Below are positions 39,976 through 41,969 of a DNA stretch of 41,969 nucleotides, in pieces. Source of the DNA: a virus; the IMG/VR virus record IMGVR_UViG_3300005466_000047, positions 1 to 41,969 of that record. One strand, written 5' to 3'. The notes below the pieces were generated by a model, which saw only the letters and a list, made by a program, of their open reading frames with translations, searched no databases and had not been told where the DNA came from. The stretch's first letter is position 1. Each line of letters starts with the position of its first letter. A program made the translations under genes and the position numbers.

Positions 39976-40007
39976 CAAACATACAACATTGATATGGTAT
40001 ATCCAAA
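39976..40007 (-). promoter_or_regulatory. Bacteroidota-type promoter of the GroES unit
   Basis: On the minus strand TTTG (40004-40007), exactly 20 bases, and TATGTTTG (39976-39983) match the consensus TTTG-N20-TAnnTTTG. It comes right after a hairpin terminator at 40015-40036 and before the membrane mini-gene and the GroES-like gene. Spacing equals that of the promoters at 15159 and 41053. Confidence 0.75.
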
Positions 40008-40014
40008 CAGAAAA

Positions 40015-40036
40015 CCCCGGTATGGAAATACTAGGG
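40015..40036 (-). terminator. Probable terminator after the 105-residue gene
   Basis: On the minus strand CCCTAGTAT-TTCC-ATACCGGGG is followed by TTTTCTGTTT. The stem pairs GTAT/ATAC and CCC/GGG with one internal mismatch region. It lies 30 bases after the stop at 40067. It is imperfect, but the T tract supports it. Confidence 0.5.
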
Positions 40037-40066
40037 CTATAGTCTGAGAATAGAAAAGAAGTGATG

Positions 40067-40384
40067 TTATACAGTTGGAGCTATAGTAGCTGCCAGTGCA
40101 GTTAATGATGCTGTTGCTGAGTCGATTGCAGATACAATACCATCTGCCTCTGTAGCAGTAATGTCACCTGAATGAGCTGTGGTGAATGTTGTAATAGCTG
40201 CTGATAATGCAGATACCTGTGTAGTTAGTCTGTCTGTTGATGCCTGTACATCTGAAAGTTGTGCCATAATTTTGTGTTGATTTTGATGTTGAAGATATAT
40301 TAAGTCCTTGATGTCCTGATGCTGTGTTAGAATGAGTTTAGTCAATTCATGCACTAATTCGTGTACTGATATATGCTCACTCAT
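40067..40384 (-). CDS. Coiled-coil protein, tail or fibre-related candidate
   Basis: A 105-residue protein with His-rich helix at the start (ISVHELVHELTKLILTQHQD), a coiled coil of Ser/Thr/Ala heptads (QLSDVQASTDRLTTQVSALS) and an Ala/Thr/Ser C-terminus. Small proteins with this coiled-coil sort of repeat are common in phage virions. It follows the tRNA genes and ends at a terminator. The sequence CAAAGTTA at 40416-40423 is a -7-like TAACTTTG without a clear -33 box, so it may also be read from the tRNA promoter. Confidence 0.6.
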   Translation of the reverse strand: MSEHISVHELVHELTKLILTQHQDIKDLIYLQHQNQHKIMAQLSDVQASTDRLTTQVSALSAAITTFTTAHSGDITATEADGIVSAIDSATASLTALAATIAPTV

Positions 40385-40441
40385 ATTGTAAAGATATGCA
40401 GTAAAATTGTACCAGCAAAGTTAAGTCAATAATAATTATAG

Positions 40442-40514
40442 TCATCTCACCTGAACTCGAATCAGGACTCATAGATTCGTAATCTATTGTACTATCCAAT
40501 TATACTATGAGATG
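40442..40514 (-). tRNA. tRNA-Arg (anticodon ACG)
   Basis: The 7-bp acceptor CATCTCA/TGAGATG, a 5-bp anticodon stem ATAGA/TCTAT around loop TTACGAA, and a T-stem CCTGA/TCAGG with loop TTCGAGT form a complete cloverleaf of 73 bases. The loop gives anticodon ACG (Arg, CGT). CCA is not encoded. This is the last of the five tRNA genes in the direction of transcription. Confidence 0.93.
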
Positions 40515-40518
40515 TATT

Positions 40519-40591
40519 GGTGACTAAGGAGAGTTGAACTCCCTTCTCCTGATTCACAGTCAGGCACACTAACCATATGTGCTATAGTCAC
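40519..40591 (-). tRNA. tRNA-His (anticodon GTG)
   Basis: Acceptor GTGACTA/TAGTCAC, anticodon stem CCTGA/TCAGG with loop CTGTGAA, T-stem GGGAG/CTCCT with one G-T pair. The discriminator base is C, as is usual for tRNA-His. The extra 5' G is not encoded (T at that place) and must be added. CCA not encoded. Confidence 0.92.
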
Positions 40592-40593
40592 AG

Positions 40594-40666
40594 TAGAGAT
40601 AATAGGACTCGAACCTATGTATGCAGAGTCAAAGTCTGCCACACTAACCAACTGTGTTATACCTCT
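40594..40666 (-). tRNA. tRNA-Gln (anticodon TTG)
   Basis: Acceptor AGAGGTA/TATCTCT with one G-T pair, anticodon stem GCAGA/TCTGC around loop CTTTGAC, T-stem ATAGG/CCTAT with loop TTCGAGT. Anticodon TTG is normal Gln. It is not the CTA suppressor type found in crAss-like phages that read TAG as Gln. Confidence 0.93.
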
Positions 40667-40672
40667 ATGAAG

Positions 40673-40747
40673 TCTAGGTGACAGGATTCGAACCTGCGAA
40701 CACTTGATTCCAAGTCAAGCCAGTATAGCCATCTGCAGAACACCTAG
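40673..40747 (-). tRNA. tRNA-Pro (anticodon TGG)
   Basis: Acceptor CTAGGTG/CACCTAG, anticodon stem CTTGA/TCAAG around loop CTTGGAA, T-stem GCAGG/CCTGT with loop TTCGAAT. Anticodon TGG decodes CCA, a common Pro codon in these genes. 75 bases, CCA tail not encoded. Confidence 0.92.
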
Positions 40748-40756
40748 ATGCTAATG

Positions 40757-40836
40757 TGCCAGTAGAGAGACTTGAACTCTCAATCCGTTAGGCGGTAGTT
40801 TCTAAGACTACTGTGTATGCATTCCACCATACTGGC
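40757..40836 (-). tRNA. tRNA-Leu (anticodon TAG)
   Basis: Acceptor GCCAGTA/TACTGGC, anticodon stem GTAGT/ACTAC around loop CTTAGAA (TAG), a long variable arm as required for Leu, T-stem GAGAG/CTCTC with loop TTCAAGT. Anticodon TAG reads CUA and is not a stop suppressor. First tRNA in the transcript. Confidence 0.92.
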
Positions 40837-41052
40837 ATAAAACAAACATCCCCGGTAGTTAGCCGAGGTCAGATAAAGATTGTAGTAATGAAATACTTTA
40901 GAAACAACCATCCACCTCAGCTATAATAGCTGGCAATTGAGGGAGACGATGTTGTAACCTAATGTTGTTCATAAAATAAAGTATCAGGTAACAAGTAGAG
41001 AAAGTATATGTTTCATCCAAAGAAGTAACTCTCTCAAACGACACTGATGGTG
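40837..41052 (-). other. Noncoding leader between promoter and tRNA cluster
   Basis: About 215 bases without a convincing gene. Near the tRNA-Leu gene a hairpin forms from CCCCGG (40850-40855) and CCGAGG (40863-40868), six pairs with one G-T. It could be a processing stem. Weak reading frames on both strands are shorter than 30 codons, apart from a doubtful 82-codon frame that contains the promoter. I see nothing else in it. Confidence 0.5.
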
Positions 41053-41084
41053 CAAAGGTAATAACAGATAATGAAACTACCAAA
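41053..41084 (-). promoter_or_regulatory. Bacteroidota-type promoter for the tRNA operon
   Basis: On the minus strand TTTG (41081-41084) and TACCTTTG (41053-41060) have exactly 20 bases between them, as in the promoters at 15159 and 39976. Transcription would begin at about 41047, giving a 210-base leader before tRNA-Leu. Confidence 0.75.
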
Positions 41085-41153
41085 ACAATCTGAAAATAAA
41101 CTCTAACACATTTCAAGTGCAAGAGTTTGAAATAATTGTTGTACATTTGTCAG

Positions 41154-41771
41154 ATGATAGTAGTGTTTATAATTATAATGCTGGCAGTATTCAGCAAGCA
41201 GATGGGTATAGCTGTAAGTAGAAAAGTCAATACAGAGAATACACGTATACTGAGAGAGCAGGAGAAACTATGTGTTAGAACTAATCTGATTGAGTATATT
41301 AATGCGAATAAAAGTAGCCAGGTACAAGAGTTGGCACCAGATATAGAACCAGAGAAGGTGGCTGATATACCAATTGAATATAACAAGTCATTTGTAAGTC
41401 CGTCATGGTTCATAGATAGTTGGGTAAAGAAACTAACAGTATCCCCTGCGGAACAACTAATAGTAAATGAACTGCAGAAATATCAATTAGTATGGTACAG
41501 GGAAGTATCATTCAGGGATATGCAACTGTCACCAAAAGGTGCTCCATACAGGTATGACTTCTACTTACCAGTATATGGGATAGTAATTGAGTACCATGGA
41601 AAACAATGGCACAGCACACCTGAGAAGTTAGCTATAGATGAATTAAAGATGAAGTTCTGTAAAGCCAATAACATCAAAGTAATCACATACTCAACAGAAC
41701 ACTACTATAGACTATCATGTGAGATAGAACAACTAATGGATGAACTTGGAGTAGATGTTATGGTCTCGTAA
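41154..41771 (+). CDS. PD-(D/E)XK nuclease-like protein (DUF559/Vsr-type), possibly membrane-anchored
   Basis: The only gene on the plus strand (205 residues from the ATG at 41154). The C-terminal half has the VSR/DUF559 pattern: SPAEQLIVNELQKY, GAPYRYDFYLPVYG (Asp135), VIEYHGKQWHS (Glu146, then His-Gly-Lys) and IDELKMKFCKANNIKVITYS. If the first ATG is used, residues 1-14 (MIVVFIIIMLAVFS) form a membrane segment. Starts at 41178 or 41202 would shorten or remove it, and a TTG at 41136 is also open. TACATTTG at 41142-41149 resembles a -7 box, which would make the first ATG unlikely. It is flanked by minus-strand genes, ending one base before the next stop. Confidence 0.7.
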   Translation: MIVVFIIIMLAVFSKQMGIAVSRKVNTENTRILREQEKLCVRTNLIEYINANKSSQVQELAPDIEPEKVADIPIEYNKSFVSPSWFIDSWVKKLTVSPAEQLIVNELQKYQLVWYREVSFRDMQLSPKGAPYRYDFYLPVYGIVIEYHGKQWHSTPEKLAIDELKMKFCKANNIKVITYSTEHYYRLSCEIEQLMDELGVDVMVS

Positions 41772-41969
41772 TTAGTAGTGATGAAAACCTTTATACTGGC
41801 AGAAATAATTATACATACGTGTTGCCTTATCTCTACTACTGAATGCAAACTGGATAATATTATCAATACCCTTTACATAAGTTTTTACCATCCATAGATT
41901 GATGTCATTAGTATATACAAACTCTACAGCACCTATTGCACATCTCTCTATTGTGTATTTCCAACAATG
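41772..41969 (-). CDS. Partial gene entering from the right edge
   Basis: The last 65 codons and stop of a minus-strand gene are present. The open frame runs from the edge to TAA at 41772-41774. The peptide includes RCAIGAVEFVYTNDINLWMV and QFAFSSRDKATRMYNYFCQY, with mixed polar and aromatic residues. No family is recognised. Its stop and that of the plus-strand nuclease gene are adjacent, so the genes converge with no space for a terminator. Confidence 0.65.
   Translation of the reverse strand, partial: HCWKYTIERCAIGAVEFVYTNDINLWMVKTYVKGIDNIIQFAFSSRDKATRMYNYFCQYKGFHHY

Noticed and set aside
40594-40666. Stop-codon reassignment with a suppressor tRNA, as in some crAss-like phages
   Set aside because: The tRNA-Gln anticodon is TTG. 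The portal and a fibre gene end in TAG with no sensible extension, and no long genes show in-frame TAG. The standard bacterial code fits.
40443-40868. A CRISPR-like array suggested by regularly spaced similar segments
   Set aside because: The repeated pieces are T-arms and anticodon stems of five different tRNAs. Each folds into a full cloverleaf.
40898-41146. An 82-codon minus-strand frame before the tRNA cluster
   Set aside because: It contains the TTTG-N20-TACCTTTG promoter in its middle, has few Lys compared with other genes, and overlaps the beginning of the plus-strand gene. Only its last 24 codons could be translated from the mapped promoter.

Overview
The window is part of the genome of a large tailed bacteriophage, almost certainly of a Bacteroidota host. 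It carries a full packaging and head module (terminase large subunit, portal, scaffold, major capsid), ring/connector proteins and a long run of fibre genes. Several proteins look to me like those of crAss-like podoviruses: the ring/connector proteins at 110-793 and 12767-13471, the terminase layout, and small conserved genes at 10779-11333, 34087-34617 and 37865-38284. That family link is from memory of the families, not from a search. Host signals agree. Start codons lack Shine-Dalgarno sequences, and several promoters fit the Bacteroidota pattern TTTG-N20-TAnnTTTG. TAG is used as an ordinary stop and the tRNA-Gln anticodon is TTG, so I see no stop-codon reassignment.

Nearly everything is on the minus strand, so transcription runs from high to low coordinates. 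From right to left: a partial minus gene at the edge; one lone plus-strand nuclease-like gene (41154-41771); a promoter and leader for five tRNAs (Leu, Pro, Gln, His, Arg; 40442-40836); short transcription units with promoters and terminators that encode a coiled-coil protein, a GroES-like co-chaperonin and small basic proteins (39279-40384); then a block of coiled-coil, winged-helix, HU/IHF-like, zinc-binding and PD-(D/E)XK nuclease genes (36278-39112).

The most striking part is 25330-36277. This is a tightly coupled carbohydrate island lying immediately upstream of the terminase gene. It holds at least seven glycosyltransferase genes (GT4-like, GT2, a GT-A enzyme, a beta-4-galactosyltransferase-like GT7, GT2, a GT11 fucosyltransferase-like enzyme and a DUF5672-GT25 fusion), two methyltransferases, and a GDP-mannose 3,5-epimerase-like enzyme that could supply GDP-L-galactose. 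A stand-alone copy of the C-terminal part of the major capsid protein sits in the island. The terminase, portal, scaffold and capsid genes follow directly (16375-25340).

Downstream (1-16267) are a post-capsid gene, a tiny Lys-rich gene with its own promoter and terminator, a membrane/holin-like pair, the connectors, and a series of Ser/Thr/Gly-rich fibre and appendage genes. These share a recurring Thr-Ser-Gly-Thr motif. My working hypothesis is that the phage encodes and co-expresses its own glycan assembly system for decorating its virion, or alternatively for altering host surface glycans.

Four free-standing homing endonuclease genes (two HNH, two GIY-YIG) interrupt the late region. One of them left a duplicated 3' end of its target gene on its far side.
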